Positions 8,865-19,180 of a stretch of DNA of 64,000 nt are shown in pieces. A model generated the notes under the pieces. The model ran no database searches, was not told the origin of the DNA, and saw only the letters and a program-made list of their open reading frames with translations. This stretch comes from Bacteroides sp. GTDB lineage: Bacteria; Bacteroidota; Bacteroidia; Bacteroidales; Bacteroidaceae. A program made the translations under genes and the position numbers. The stretch covers positions 1 through 64,000 of the forward strand of contig SUXW01000001.1 of assembly GCA_015060765.1 (NCBI GenBank), read 5' to 3'. Each line of letters starts with the position of its first letter. Position 1 is the stretch's first letter.

Positions 8865-10589
8865 ATGAAAACGATTAAATTCTTGCCGGTGTTGTGTGCT
8901 TTGTTGCTGTTGTCGGCATTTACTTCAGAGAAGACTATAACTATTTTTATGATTGGTGATTCGACCATGGCCAACAAATCTTTGGTTGGAGATAATCAGG
9001 AACGTGGTTGGGGACATGTCTTGGGCGGATTCTTTTCGGAAGACATTGTAGTGGACAATCACGCAATGAATGGACGGAGTTCCAAAAGTTTCATCGATGA
9101 AGGACGATGGGATGCAGTCTTGAACAAAATGAAACCGGGTGATTATGTGTTCATCCAATTCGGTCATAATGACGAAAAACCGAAACCGGACCGCCATACT
9201 GATCCGGGTACAACTTTTGATGCAAACTTGAAACGGTTTGTGGAAGAGGCCCGTGCCAAAGGAGGAATTCCTGTCTTGTTCAATTCCATCGTAAGGCGTA
9301 ATTTCCGGAATAATGAAAATGCGGTAGCAGAAGATGATTTCCGGAGAGATAAATTGGTGGAAGCAAAAGAGGGGGATGTGTTGATTGATACGCATGGTAA
9401 ATACTTGGATTCACCGCGTAACGTAGCTAAGGAATTGAATGTACCTTTTGTCGATATGAATAAATTGACACACGATTTGGTACAGGGTATGGGACCGGAA
9501 GAATCGAAGAAACTCTTTATGTGGATTCCGGAAAATAAATATGCAGCTTGTCCCAAAGGCCGTCAGGACAATACACACTTGAATGTTTATGGAGCACGTA
9601 CCATTGCTCGCATCACCGTTGAGGCTATTGCGAAAGAAGTTCCGGCCTTGGCTCCTTTTGTACGCTATTACGATTATGTGGTGGCTAAAGACGGTAGTGG
9701 GGATTTCTTTACCATACAAGAAGCAATTAATGCTGTTCCTGATTTCAGAAAGGAAAAACGTACTACTATTCTTGTACGCAAAGGAGTTTATAAAGAAAAA
9801 TTGGTTGTGCCCGAATGTAAGTTGAATGTATCGTTGATTGGTGAAAAAGGAGCAATTCTGACCAATGATGATTATGCTTCCAAGAAGAATTGTTTTGGAG
9901 AAAATATGTCGACTTCAGGTTCTTCCACTTGCTATATTTACGGTCCTGATTTTTATGCGGAAAATATTACGTTCGAGAACTCTGCCGGCAGAGTGGGACA
10001 GGCTGTCGCTTGTTTTATTCAAGGAGACCGTGCCTATTTCAAGAATTGCCGTTTCTTGGGCAATCAGGATACATTGTATAATTATGGAAAGGAAAGCCGT
10101 CAGTATTTTGAAAACTGTTATGTGGAAGGTACAGTCGACTTCATATTCGGTTGGTCTACTGTCTTGTTTAAGGACTGTGTCATTCATAGCGTTGGCGATG
10201 GTTATGTGACTGCTCCTGCAACAGATAAGGGGAAGAAATATGGATATGTCTTTGTGAACTGTCAGTTGACGGGTGCACCCGAAGCAACCAAGGTGTATTT
10301 GTCACGTCCATGGAGACCCTATGGGCAGGCGGTGTATATTCAATGTTCATTAGGAAAACATATCGTACCGGAAGGATGGAATAACTGGGGAAAGAAGGAA
10401 AATGAGAAAACCGCTTTTTTTGCTGAATATAAGAATACTGGTGAAGGTGCCGCTGTAGAGGGTAGAGCATCTTATGGACATCAGTTGAAGAATCTGAAAG
10501 ATTATCAGGTAGAAGATATTCTTTCGGGAACAGATGGATGGAATCCTGTCAGAGATGGAAATAAATTGTTGAATAATTTGAAGAGATGA
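8865..10589 (+). CDS. Two-domain pectin esterase: CE12 acetylesterase plus CE8 methylesterase
   Basis: A 574-residue secreted protein. Residues about 24-265 are an SGNH hydrolase of the rhamnogalacturonan acetylesterase type (CE12): GDSTMA with the nucleophile Ser, FGHND, and DNTHLN with catalytic Asp and His. Residues about 270-560 are a canonical CE8 pectin methylesterase: AKDGSGDFFTIQEAI, GNQDTLY, GTVDFIFG and LSRPWRPY, so all expected catalytic residues are present. The protein would remove both acetyl and methyl groups from pectin before lyase attack. It sits in the operon 6 bp after the PL10-esterase gene and overlaps the regulator gene by 4 bp (ATGA). Confidence 0.9.
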   Translation: MKTIKFLPVLCALLLLSAFTSEKTITIFMIGDSTMANKSLVGDNQERGWGHVLGGFFSEDIVVDNHAMNGRSSKSFIDEGRWDAVLNKMKPGDYVFIQFGHNDEKPKPDRHTDPGTTFDANLKRFVEEARAKGGIPVLFNSIVRRNFRNNENAVAEDDFRRDKLVEAKEGDVLIDTHGKYLDSPRNVAKELNVPFVDMNKLTHDLVQGMGPEESKKLFMWIPENKYAACPKGRQDNTHLNVYGARTIARITVEAIAKEVPALAPFVRYYDYVVAKDGSGDFFTIQEAINAVPDFRKEKRTTILVRKGVYKEKLVVPECKLNVSLIGEKGAILTNDDYASKKNCFGENMSTSGSSTCYIYGPDFYAENITFENSAGRVGQAVACFIQGDRAYFKNCRFLGNQDTLYNYGKESRQYFENCYVEGTVDFIFGWSTVLFKDCVIHSVGDGYVTAPATDKGKKYGYVFVNCQLTGAPEATKVYLSRPWRPYGQAVYIQCSLGKHIVPEGWNNWGKKENEKTAFFAEYKNTGEGAAVEGRASYGHQLKNLKDYQVEDILSGTDGWNPVRDGNKLLNNLKR

Positions 10590-13500
10590 TAAATAGATTT
10601 TCTGTTTTCCTTTGGTTGGTGTTACTCTCGGTGTCCTCGCTTGTTGGACAACCGAATTGTATCTTTACGCATTATTCTTCTGAACAAGGCTTGTCGCAGA
10701 ATTCCATTACTTGCATGGCGCAAGATAAAAATGGAAACATGTGGTTCTCTACTTGGGACGGGATAAACCGTTTTAATGGCTATGATTTTAAAGTGTATAA
10801 ATCAAGTCATGACAATCAGTTGGCTTTGGCCAACAATCGCGTGGATGTTATCATAACAGATAATTATAATATGGTATGGTTGCTGACTTATGATAGCAGG
10901 GTATTCAGATTGGACCAGGCGACCGAACGGGTGGAACAAGTCATGGAAGAAGGAGATAAATGTGAAAGTATCAAACTGCTGGAAAATGGAAATGTTTGGC
11001 TTATCCTGAAAGGAGAAGGAGCGGTTTGTGTAAAGACTGATCCTGAAAATCTGAATCTCTCATCCGAACGATATGCAATTACACGAGGTTATGGAGGATT
11101 GAATGAAAGGGTGATGGATGTTTTCTTGGATAAAAGAGGTCAGGAATGGCTGTTGACAACCAATGGACTGTTGAAGGTAAATGGTAAAGAGTCCATTTCC
11201 TTTCTCACGGATAAAAGCAATCGGAAAGGAAACAATAAACATCCTTTTTATGCAGCTTGTTGCAAGGAAGATACCCTTTATTTTGCATCGGATGGGGGAC
11301 GTGTTTGGACCTATTCTTTACATGATGAAATTTTGAAGCCCAAAGAATTGCCTATTAAAGATAAGATTGTTTCTATCGATGAATTGGGCGATTTTGGTTT
11401 GTTGGTGACGACGGAACAGGAAGGGATTATGGTGTATAATCCGAAGAATGGTGAATGCCGGACCTTGAATCGGGAAAAGTTCCCGCAATACCCGGATGAT
11501 GCCATCCATTCTGTTTATATTGATCGCGAACAGATAGCTTGGTTTGAAATGACGGAATGGGGGAAAACATTTCGGTTTAACCCGAAAGACAATTCGATAA
11601 AGGTGTTTAAGACTCCTGTTGAACCACAAGGAGCCGATCGTTCATACCCTCCTTTCCATATTTGTGAAGATACGATAAACCATTATCTGTGGATTCATCC
11701 CCAAGGGGGTGGCCTGTCGTGGTACGACCGCGAGAACGATAATTTGATTCCTTTTTATAACGATCCAAATTCGCCTTCATGGAGATTCTCCAATAAGATA
11801 CATTCCATGATGGTTGATCGACAAGGTAATTTATGGTTCAGTACCCATTCGAAAGGGCTGGAAAAGGCTACATTCTATGGACGGCAGTTCTCGATGTTTC
11901 CGAAAAGAGAAAAAAAGCAGCTTGGGATGAATGAAAGTACCGTGCGCGCCTTGTTTGAAGATGAACACGGTAGAGTCTGGATGTCCAAACGGAACGGGAA
12001 GGTGGAAATCTATGATTCGGAGTTCAATTATGTGGGTTATTTGACAGAAGCGGGAACCATATCGAAAACGGGGACTCCATTGGATGGGGTTACATATCAT
12101 ATTATGAAGGATTCGAAAGGAATCATTTGGCTTTCTACCAAAGGGAGAGGAATTGTCCGACTGGAACCGATGGGAGAACGCTTTAAGGTGGACCGTTTTG
12201 AATATGATGATGGGGATGTATATAGTTTGAGTCACAATAGTGTATATTGTATCCATGAAGATCAGAACGGACGTTTGTGGATTGCTACCTTTGGTGGTGG
12301 ATTGAATTATCTTCAACAAACAGAGGATGGCGAATATCGTTTTATCAATTCAAGGAACAACTTGAAAGGATTTCCTATTGATGAATGTTACCGTGTGCGG
12401 CACATTGCCTCGGATAGAAAAGGGAATATTTGGGTAGGAACGACGGATGGCGTAATCTGTTTCAAGAAAGATTTTGAAAGACCGGAAGCCATCCAATTCC
12501 ATCATTATCAGAGGAATTTGGACGAAAATGCAACGTTGAGTAGTAATAATGTATATCATATCGTTTGTACCCGTTCGGGAGATGTCTATATGGCTACGTT
12601 TGGAGGTGGACTGATGAAACTAGAGTCGATGGATGAAGCTGGTAATGTCGCTTTCAAAGCATATACCAGAACGGATGGACTCTTATCTGACATCTTGTTG
12701 TCTTTAAAGGAAGATGAAGTAGGAAACCTTTGGATGGCAACAGAAAACGGTTTGAGCAAATTTTTGTTGGATGAACAGCGTTTCGAAAATTATAATGAGC
12801 GGGATTTCGGAACGGAAGTCAGATTTGAGGAAAGTACCTTTTGTTATTTGACAAACGGAACGTTGGTTTTTGGTACAACCAATGGTATCCTATATTTTTA
12901 TCCGGAGCATATCAAAAAAAGTGAATATGTCCCCATGATTCATCTTTTCAGCTTGAAAGTGAATAATAGGGAGGTAAAACCTGAAGTGGAGGGACTATTG
13001 CTGAGATCTTTGGACTCAACGGAACAGTTGGCTCTCTCCCATAAAAATAATACCGTTTCGTTATCTTATGCGGCAATTGACTATGATTATCCTAAGAATA
13101 TCCGTTATTCTTATTTCCTGGATGGATTCGATAGGGAGTGGAATTATGTAGGCGAGCAACGTACGGCTACATATACCAATTTGCCTCCAGGATCTTATGT
13201 GTTTAGGGTAAGGTCGACGAATAGTGATGGAATTTGGGTGGCTAACGAGAGAACGATTAATTTGTCCATTTCGCCGTCGTTCTGGGAAACTCCGTTGGCT
13301 ATATGTCTGTATGTGCTGATTGTTGCTTTGGTGTTTGGAGCCTCCATTTATATTTTGTTCACGATTTATAGGCTTAAGCATAAGGTGTCTGTTGAACAAC
13401 AAGTTTCTGACATAAAACTTAAGTTTTTTACGAATATATCTCACGAATTGCGTACACCGCTGACATTGATTGCGGGTCCTGTAGAGTATATCATGAAAAG

Positions 13501-15001
13501 TGAAGAACTATCTGATAATGTGCGGAATCAGTTGAAGATAGTGGAACGTAACACGGACAGAATGTTGAGATTGGTCAACCAAATCCTTGATTTCAGAAAA
13601 ATTCAGAAGAACAAGATGAAATTACGGGTGGAAAAGATGGATATTGTTCCTTTTGTGCGGCAAATCATGGATAATTTTGAAGCTTTAGCGGAAGATCATC
13701 ACATCGATTTTGTTTTTGAAAGTGAAAAAACATCGTTGAATTTATGGGTAGATTCCGATAAGTTGGAAAAGATTGTGTTCAATTTGTTGTCGAATGCCTT
13801 TAAATATACTCCACAAGGGAAAATGATTACCCTGTTTATTCACGAGAATGAAAACAGCGTTGCTATAGGGGTACAAGACCAAGGTATCGGTATTCCTGAA
13901 AGTAAGAAATCGTCTATTTTTGTTCGTTTTGAGAATTTGATCGACAAGAACTTGTTCAATCAGCAAAGTTCAGGAATTGGTTTGTCTTTGGTGAAAGAAT
14001 TGGTTGAACTTCATCAAGCTACCATCCGTGTAGATAGTAAGGTGGGTGAAGGAAGTTGCTTTACTGTGGAATTTTTGAAAGGAAAGGACCATTATACAGA
14101 AGATGTGGAACTGATTGTTTCTGACAGTTTGGATGCAACGGATGCAGGAACTTTCTCCATGATGGAGTTGAACGAAAAAACAGAAGAGGGGATGCACGAA
14201 GTAGGGGAACGGAAAACGTTGTTGCTGGTTGAGGATAATTTGGAACTTCGTTTCTTCCTTCGCAGTGTCTTTGTCTCTCAATTTGATGTAATAGAGGCTG
14301 CCGATGGAGTCGAAGGGTTGGAAAAGGCCAAGAAATTTGTTCCTGACATGATTGTAAGTGATATTATGATGCCAGAAAAGGATGGACTTGCCATGATTAA
14401 AGAAATTCGTGAGAACTTATCGACCAGTCACATTCCTGTTATTTTGCTGACCGCCAAGACGGATATGGAAAGTAAATTACAAGGCGTGGAACAAGGGGCT
14501 GATGACTATATAACCAAACCGTTCAGTGCGACCTATTTGAAAGCGAAGGTTGATAACATACTGGCTCGTAGAAGTAAGTTGCAGCATTTGTATCGAGCTA
14601 ATTTGATGAATGAATCATTGGTTGTCGATGATGAAACTACACCTCCTCAGACGGAAATGTCCGTGCACGACCGTAAGTTTATGGATAAACTGATGGAACT
14701 GATGGAAAAGAACATGGATAATGGGGATCTGATTGTAGATGACTTGGTTAAGGAGTTGGCGGTAAGCCGTTCTGTTTTCTTTAAAAAGTTGAAAAGCTTG
14801 ACGGGATTGGCTCCAGTGGAATTCATTAAGGAGATAAGAGTGAAACGTGCGGCTCATCTGATTGAAACGGGAAACTATAGCATGACGCAAATTGCTTATA
14901 TGGTAGGCATCAACGATCCCCGTTATTTCAGTAAATGCTTCAAACAGCATTATGGCATGACTCCTACAGAATACAAGGAAACAAATAATATAAAGAAATG
15001 A
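10586..15001 (+). CDS. Hybrid two-component system sensor/regulator (HTCS)
   Basis: A 1471-residue one-protein signalling system. After a signal peptide comes a double beta-propeller periplasmic sensor (about 24-780) with many Reg_prop repeats such as GNMWFSTWDGINRFNG. Then follow a Y_Y_Y domain (about 815-885), one membrane helix (about 902-927), a histidine kinase with SHELRTPLTL (His953), an ATPase domain, a receiver domain with VSDIMMPEKDG (Asp1259), and a C-terminal AraC-type DNA-binding domain. HTCS proteins bind oligosaccharides in the periplasm and switch on their polysaccharide locus. From the neighbours the ligand is probably a pectin fragment. The gene overlaps both neighbours by 4 bp, so the sensor is made from the operon it probably controls, giving positive feedback. 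Confidence 0.95.
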   Translation: MINRFSVFLWLVLLSVSSLVGQPNCIFTHYSSEQGLSQNSITCMAQDKNGNMWFSTWDGINRFNGYDFKVYKSSHDNQLALANNRVDVIITDNYNMVWLLTYDSRVFRLDQATERVEQVMEEGDKCESIKLLENGNVWLILKGEGAVCVKTDPENLNLSSERYAITRGYGGLNERVMDVFLDKRGQEWLLTTNGLLKVNGKESISFLTDKSNRKGNNKHPFYAACCKEDTLYFASDGGRVWTYSLHDEILKPKELPIKDKIVSIDELGDFGLLVTTEQEGIMVYNPKNGECRTLNREKFPQYPDDAIHSVYIDREQIAWFEMTEWGKTFRFNPKDNSIKVFKTPVEPQGADRSYPPFHICEDTINHYLWIHPQGGGLSWYDRENDNLIPFYNDPNSPSWRFSNKIHSMMVDRQGNLWFSTHSKGLEKATFYGRQFSMFPKREKKQLGMNESTVRALFEDEHGRVWMSKRNGKVEIYDSEFNYVGYLTEAGTISKTGTPLDGVTYHIMKDSKGIIWLSTKGRGIVRLEPMGERFKVDRFEYDDGDVYSLSHNSVYCIHEDQNGRLWIATFGGGLNYLQQTEDGEYRFINSRNNLKGFPIDECYRVRHIASDRKGNIWVGTTDGVICFKKDFERPEAIQFHHYQRNLDENATLSSNNVYHIVCTRSGDVYMATFGGGLMKLESMDEAGNVAFKAYTRTDGLLSDILLSLKEDEVGNLWMATENGLSKFLLDEQRFENYNERDFGTEVRFEESTFCYLTNGTLVFGTTNGILYFYPEHIKKSEYVPMIHLFSLKVNNREVKPEVEGLLLRSLDSTEQLALSHKNNTVSLSYAAIDYDYPKNIRYSYFLDGFDREWNYVGEQRTATYTNLPPGSYVFRVRSTNSDGIWVANERTINLSISPSFWETPLAICLYVLIVALVFGASIYILFTIYRLKHKVSVEQQVSDIKLKFFTNISHELRTPLTLIAGPVEYIMKSEELSDNVRNQLKIVERNTDRMLRLVNQILDFRKIQKNKMKLRVEKMDIVPFVRQIMDNFEALAEDHHIDFVFESEKTSLNLWVDSDKLEKIVFNLLSNAFKYTPQGKMITLFIHENENSVAIGVQDQGIGIPESKKSSIFVRFENLIDKNLFNQQSSGIGLSLVKELVELHQATIRVDSKVGEGSCFTVEFLKGKDHYTEDVELIVSDSLDATDAGTFSMMELNEKTEEGMHEVGERKTLLLVEDNLELRFFLRSVFVSQFDVIEAADGVEGLEKAKKFVPDMIVSDIMMPEKDGLAMIKEIRENLSTSHIPVILLTAKTDMESKLQGVEQGADDYITKPFSATYLKAKVDNILARRSKLQHLYRANLMNESLVVDDETTPPQTEMSVHDRKFMDKLMELMEKNMDNGDLIVDDLVKELAVSRSVFFKKLKSLTGLAPVEFIKEIRVKRAAHLIETGNYSMTQIAYMVGINDPRYFSKCFKQHYGMTPTEYKETNNIKK

Positions 15002-17436
15002 GGATGAAAAGAACGATGTTGGGCCTATTGCTTTCAACTTTAATGGTTGGTGGAGGCATACAGGCACAGGAACGCTTACCAGAATACCTGCAAGCGGAAA
15101 AGTTTACGAGTGATAAGTTGGCTACCATGTTGTTTACAACGGAAGTGGATCCGCATTGGTTCCAACAAGGAAATAGCTTTTGGTACACTTACAAAACGAG
15201 TGAGGGGACTTTCTGGTATGTGGTGAACCCTAATACCCGAAGCAAGAAGTTGTTGTTTGACCGCGAAGAAATGGCAGCTCAACTAACGGAAATTGTCAAG
15301 GACCCGTTTGAAGCCCGTCAATTGCCTATCAGAAACTTGAAGGCGGGCGAAGATGGACGTACTTTTACTTTTGAGGTAACATCCACGAAGGATGCCAAAC
15401 CAAAGAAAGGCGATAAGAAGAAAATCGAAAAAGGAAAGAAGGAGGTCTTTTATTTTTCATACGATTATCCGAATCGCAAACTTACTCATCTGATTGATAA
15501 GGAAGAGGAACCGAAGCGGTTGCCTTGGGGAACCATTTCGCCCGACAAGAAGACGGTGGTGTATGCTAAAGACTTGAATCTTTATCGAATGAGCTTTGAA
15601 GATTACCTCAAGGCGCGGAAGGATGAAAAGGATAGCACCATTGTGGAAATTCAACTGACTACCGATGGAATGGCTGATTTTGGGTATGGTATCCCGTATA
15701 GCATGCTGAATACCGATACGTTGTGTAACGGCAAACGTCGTGCCGTGAGAGGTGTTTGGTCGCCCGACTCTCGCCATTTTGTGACCGTCTTGACTGATGA
15801 ACGTGCCGTAAAAGATTTGTGGGTAATCAACGTAATGGCCAATCCTCGTCCTACTCTTGAGACATACAAGTATCAAATGCCGGGTGAAAAAGAAGCACCG
15901 GTAGATCATCTGTATATATTCGATATGGTCGACAATACCCGGAAGGAAATCAAAACTTCGGCGTACAAAGATCAGACTCTCGATTTGGAATACAAACCTA
16001 TATTGCAAAAACAACGCGATGCGGAATACCGTCATTCTGTTTGGCAGGGAGATAACAATCGTTTTTATCTAACCCGTAGCAGTCGCGACCTTTATCGTAT
16101 TGACGTCTGTTCGTATACCATCGGTCAGGATTCCATTGTACCCATTATAAAAGAACGCATGAATACGTATCAGGAAACACGCCGTTTGAAAGTGCTGGGT
16201 GGAGGAAAAGAAATTATCCAATGGAGTGAGCGCGACGGATGGGCGCATCTGTATTTGTACGATGATAAGGGGAATCTGAAGAACCGAATTACGAAAGGAG
16301 CATGGCATGTGGAAGATGTCCTGAAAGTGGATGAGAAAGCACGGGTGATTTACTTTACCGCCAATGGTATGAATGCCGATGAAAACCCGTATTATGAACA
16401 TCTGTATCGGGTGAATGTGGACGGAACCGGTTTGAAACAGATAACTAAAGGTGATTATTTCCACCGTACGGAAGTGGACGATGATGCACGTTTTGTAGTT
16501 GACAATTATTCCCGGGTAAATTCAATACCATGTGCCGTATTGCTCGATAACAATGGCAATAAATTGATGACAATTCAAGAGAGTGACTTTTCGCAACTCC
16601 TAGCTGCTGGTTACCAATTCCCGGAATTGTTCAAGGTAAAAGCGGCCGATGGGGTAACCGATTTGTATGGTGTGATGTACAAGCCTTTCAATTTCGATTC
16701 TACCAAAGTATATCCTATCATAGATTATGTATATCCCGGTCCGCAGGTGGAAGCGGTATATTATCCGTTTACCCGTATGAGTGTCCGTACCGACCGTTTG
16801 GCTCAAGCGGGTTTTATTGTTATTTCTGTGGGACAACGAGGTGGTCATCCCAGTCGTTCCAAGTGGTACCATAATTATGGTTATGGAAACATGCGCGACT
16901 ATCCGCTGGCCGACCATAAATATGCCATCGAACAATTGGCTCAACGCCATTCTTTTATTGATATCAATAAGGTCGGTATACACGGTCATTCGGGAGGTGG
17001 ATTCATGAGTACAGCAGCTATTTGTCAATATCCTGATTTCTTTAAGGTGGCTGTATCGTGTGCCGGCAACCATGACAATAATATTTACAACCGATGGTGG
17101 AGTGAAACCCATCATGGGGTAAAGGAACAGGTGAGTGAAAAGGGGGATACTACATTCGTTTATAAGATAGCGACCAATCCGCAGATTGCTAGGCAACTGA
17201 AAGGTCATCTTCTGTTAGTTCATGGCGATATAGACAATAATGTACATCCTGGTAATACGATCCGTGTGGTGAATGCTTTGATTCGCGCCGGTAAGCGTTT
17301 CGATATGCTGATGCTTCCGCAACAACGCCATTCGTTCGGTGATATGAATGAATACTTCTATTGGCGATTGGTGGATTATTTCTCTGAACACTTGAAAGGG
17401 AAGAGCGAAAAGTCGGTGGATATTCCCAAACGATAA
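14998..17436 (+). CDS. S9 family peptidase, dipeptidyl peptidase IV-like
   Basis: An 812-residue secreted peptidase. The signal peptide ends at IQAQ (about residue 24). The middle is a DPP IV N-terminal beta-propeller and the last 230 residues a prolyl-oligopeptidase-type alpha/beta-hydrolase. The catalytic triad is visible: Ser665 in HGHSGGG, Asp746 in GDIDNNVH, His near 779 in QQRHSFGD. Family members release dipeptides from the N-terminus of peptides, often after proline. Its place at the end of a pectin operon, overlapping the regulator by 4 bp, is unexpected. Plant cell-wall glycoproteins rich in proline occur with pectin, which could explain it, but this is inference. Confidence 0.88.
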   Translation: MRMKRTMLGLLLSTLMVGGGIQAQERLPEYLQAEKFTSDKLATMLFTTEVDPHWFQQGNSFWYTYKTSEGTFWYVVNPNTRSKKLLFDREEMAAQLTEIVKDPFEARQLPIRNLKAGEDGRTFTFEVTSTKDAKPKKGDKKKIEKGKKEVFYFSYDYPNRKLTHLIDKEEEPKRLPWGTISPDKKTVVYAKDLNLYRMSFEDYLKARKDEKDSTIVEIQLTTDGMADFGYGIPYSMLNTDTLCNGKRRAVRGVWSPDSRHFVTVLTDERAVKDLWVINVMANPRPTLETYKYQMPGEKEAPVDHLYIFDMVDNTRKEIKTSAYKDQTLDLEYKPILQKQRDAEYRHSVWQGDNNRFYLTRSSRDLYRIDVCSYTIGQDSIVPIIKERMNTYQETRRLKVLGGGKEIIQWSERDGWAHLYLYDDKGNLKNRITKGAWHVEDVLKVDEKARVIYFTANGMNADENPYYEHLYRVNVDGTGLKQITKGDYFHRTEVDDDARFVVDNYSRVNSIPCAVLLDNNGNKLMTIQESDFSQLLAAGYQFPELFKVKAADGVTDLYGVMYKPFNFDSTKVYPIIDYVYPGPQVEAVYYPFTRMSVRTDRLAQAGFIVISVGQRGGHPSRSKWYHNYGYGNMRDYPLADHKYAIEQLAQRHSFIDINKVGIHGHSGGGFMSTAAICQYPDFFKVAVSCAGNHDNNIYNRWWSETHHGVKEQVSEKGDTTFVYKIATNPQIARQLKGHLLLVHGDIDNNVHPGNTIRVVNALIRAGKRFDMLMLPQQRHSFGDMNEYFYWRLVDYFSEHLKGKSEKSVDIPKR

Positions 17437-17441
17437 AATAG

Positions 17442-17476
17442 AAAACGATGGTTTGTCATTGATGAACCATCGTTTT
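17442..17476 (+). terminator. Terminator of the pectin operon
   Basis: Twelve-base inverted repeat AAAACGATGGTT ... AACCATCGTTTT followed by T residues, 6 bp after the S9 peptidase stop. A third copy of the left arm (AAAACGATGGTT) sits at 17487-17498, so the right arm could also pair with it. Confidence 0.8.
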
Positions 17477-17608
17477 TTACTTTATAAAACGATGGTTTAA
17501 TTGTTCGAATGAGTTATCCTTTTCTATTGTTGACCAATCCTTTTTCAAAAGTTCATTCAAATAGGATAAATTATCATTTTGTATGAATGAAATAAGAATG
17601 AAATTTCC

Positions 17609-17616
17609 TACCTTTG
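17609..17616 (+). promoter_or_regulatory. -7 promoter element for purH
   Basis: TACCTTTG matches TAnnTTTG, 27 bp before the purH start. The purH and cell-shape genes that follow are tightly packed, so it may drive them as far as mreB, where a hairpin lies. Confidence 0.65.
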
Positions 17617-17643
17617 CATCCAAATATTTAATTTTGAAGAATA

Positions 17644-19167
17644 ATGTCAGAGGCTAAAAGAATCAAAACCGCATTGGTGTCGGTTTATCACAAGGAAGGT
17701 TTGGATGAAATCATAACCAAACTTCATGAAGAAGGAGTGGAATTCTTGTCAACAGGTGGTACAAGACAGTTTATAGAATCATTGGGCTATCCCTGCAAAG
17801 CGGTAGAAGACTTGACTTCTTATCCGTCTATTTTGGGTGGACGTGTGAAGACTTTACACCCTAAAGTTTTCGGCGGAATCCTTTGTCGTAGAGAATTGGA
17901 ACAAGATCTCCAACAGATTGAAAAATATGAAATACCGGAAATCGATTTGGTTATTGTGGATTTGTATCCGTTTGAAGCAACAGTAGCCAGTGGTGCGGAA
18001 GAACAAGCTATTATTGAAAAAATTGATATAGGTGGTATTTCTTTGATCCGTGCAGCTGCCAAGAATTTCAACGATGTGGTTATCATTGCCAGTCAGGCCC
18101 AATACAAGCCTTTTTATGACATGTTGATGGAACATGGAGCAGTCACTTCACGCGAAGAACGTCGTTGGTTCGCAAAAGAAGCATTTGCTGTTTCCTCTCA
18201 TTATGACTCGGCTATCTTCAATTATTTTGACGGTGAAGAAGGTTCGGCCTTCCGTTGTGCCATGGAAAATGGCAAACAACTCCGTTATGGTGAAAACCCA
18301 CATCAAAGAGGTTTCTTCTATGGAGACTTGGATGCCATGTTCGATCAAATTCATGGTAAGGAAATTTCGTATAACAACTTGCTCGACATCAATGCTGCCG
18401 TTGATTTGATTGATGAATTTGATGAAATCACTTTTGCCATTCTGAAACATAACAACGCTTGTGGTTTGGCTTCTCGTCCAACATTACTAGAAGCTTGGAA
18501 GGATGCACTGGCTGGTGACCCGGTTTCTGCTTTCGGAGGTGTGCTGATTACCAATGCCGTAATCGACAAGGCAACAGCAGAAGAAATCAATAACTTATTC
18601 TTCGAAGTAATCATTGCTCCGGATTATGATGTGGATGCTTTGCAAATTTTAGGATTGAAAAAGAACCGTATTATTTTGGTTCGCAAGGATGTGAAGTTGC
18701 CTAAATTGCAATATCGCTCTGCATTGAACGGTGTGTTGGTTCAGGAAAAAGACTTGAATGTAGAGACAACAGCTGATTTGAAGACGGTAACCGAAAAGGC
18801 TCCAACCGACCAGGAAGTGGAAGATATGTTGTTTGCCAATAAAATTGTGAAGAATAGCAAGAGTAATGCCATTGTTTTGGCACGTGGAAAGCAATTATTG
18901 GCAAGTGGAGTAGGACAGACTTCTCGCGTGGATGCTTTGAAACAAGCTATTGAAAAGGCTAAGTCGTTTGGCTTTGACTTGAATGGCGCCGTAATGGCCA
19001 GTGATGCATTCTTCCCATTCCCTGATTGTGTGGAAATTGCCGACAAGGAAGGTATTAAAGCTGTTATCCAACCGGGTGGATCTGTGAGAGATGATTTGAC
19101 TTTCCAATATTGCAATGAACATGGTGTAGCCATGGTTACAACTGGTATTCGTCACTTTAAGCATTAA
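17644..19167 (+). CDS. purH: Bifunctional AICAR formyltransferase/IMP cyclohydrolase
   Basis: A 507-residue cytoplasmic enzyme that carries out the last two steps of IMP synthesis: it formylates AICAR with 10-formyl-THF, then closes the ring. The N-terminal MGS-like cyclohydrolase domain starts at KTALVSVYHKEGLDEI and has FLSTGGTRQFIE and GGRVKTLHPK. The C-terminal transformylase domain contains the catalytic Lys-His pair in ILKHNNACGLAS and ends with QPGGSVRDD and MVTTGIRHFKH. Length is normal for the family. mreB starts 13 bp after the stop, so the two are probably co-transcribed. Confidence 0.98.
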   Translation: MSEAKRIKTALVSVYHKEGLDEIITKLHEEGVEFLSTGGTRQFIESLGYPCKAVEDLTSYPSILGGRVKTLHPKVFGGILCRRELEQDLQQIEKYEIPEIDLVIVDLYPFEATVASGAEEQAIIEKIDIGGISLIRAAAKNFNDVVIIASQAQYKPFYDMLMEHGAVTSREERRWFAKEAFAVSSHYDSAIFNYFDGEEGSAFRCAMENGKQLRYGENPHQRGFFYGDLDAMFDQIHGKEISYNNLLDINAAVDLIDEFDEITFAILKHNNACGLASRPTLLEAWKDALAGDPVSAFGGVLITNAVIDKATAEEINNLFFEVIIAPDYDVDALQILGLKKNRIILVRKDVKLPKLQYRSALNGVLVQEKDLNVETTADLKTVTEKAPTDQEVEDMLFANKIVKNSKSNAIVLARGKQLLASGVGQTSRVDALKQAIEKAKSFGFDLNGAVMASDAFFPFPDCVEIADKEGIKAVIQPGGSVRDDLTFQYCNEHGVAMVTTGIRHFKH

Positions 19168-19180
19168 TAATTTAAGAAGT

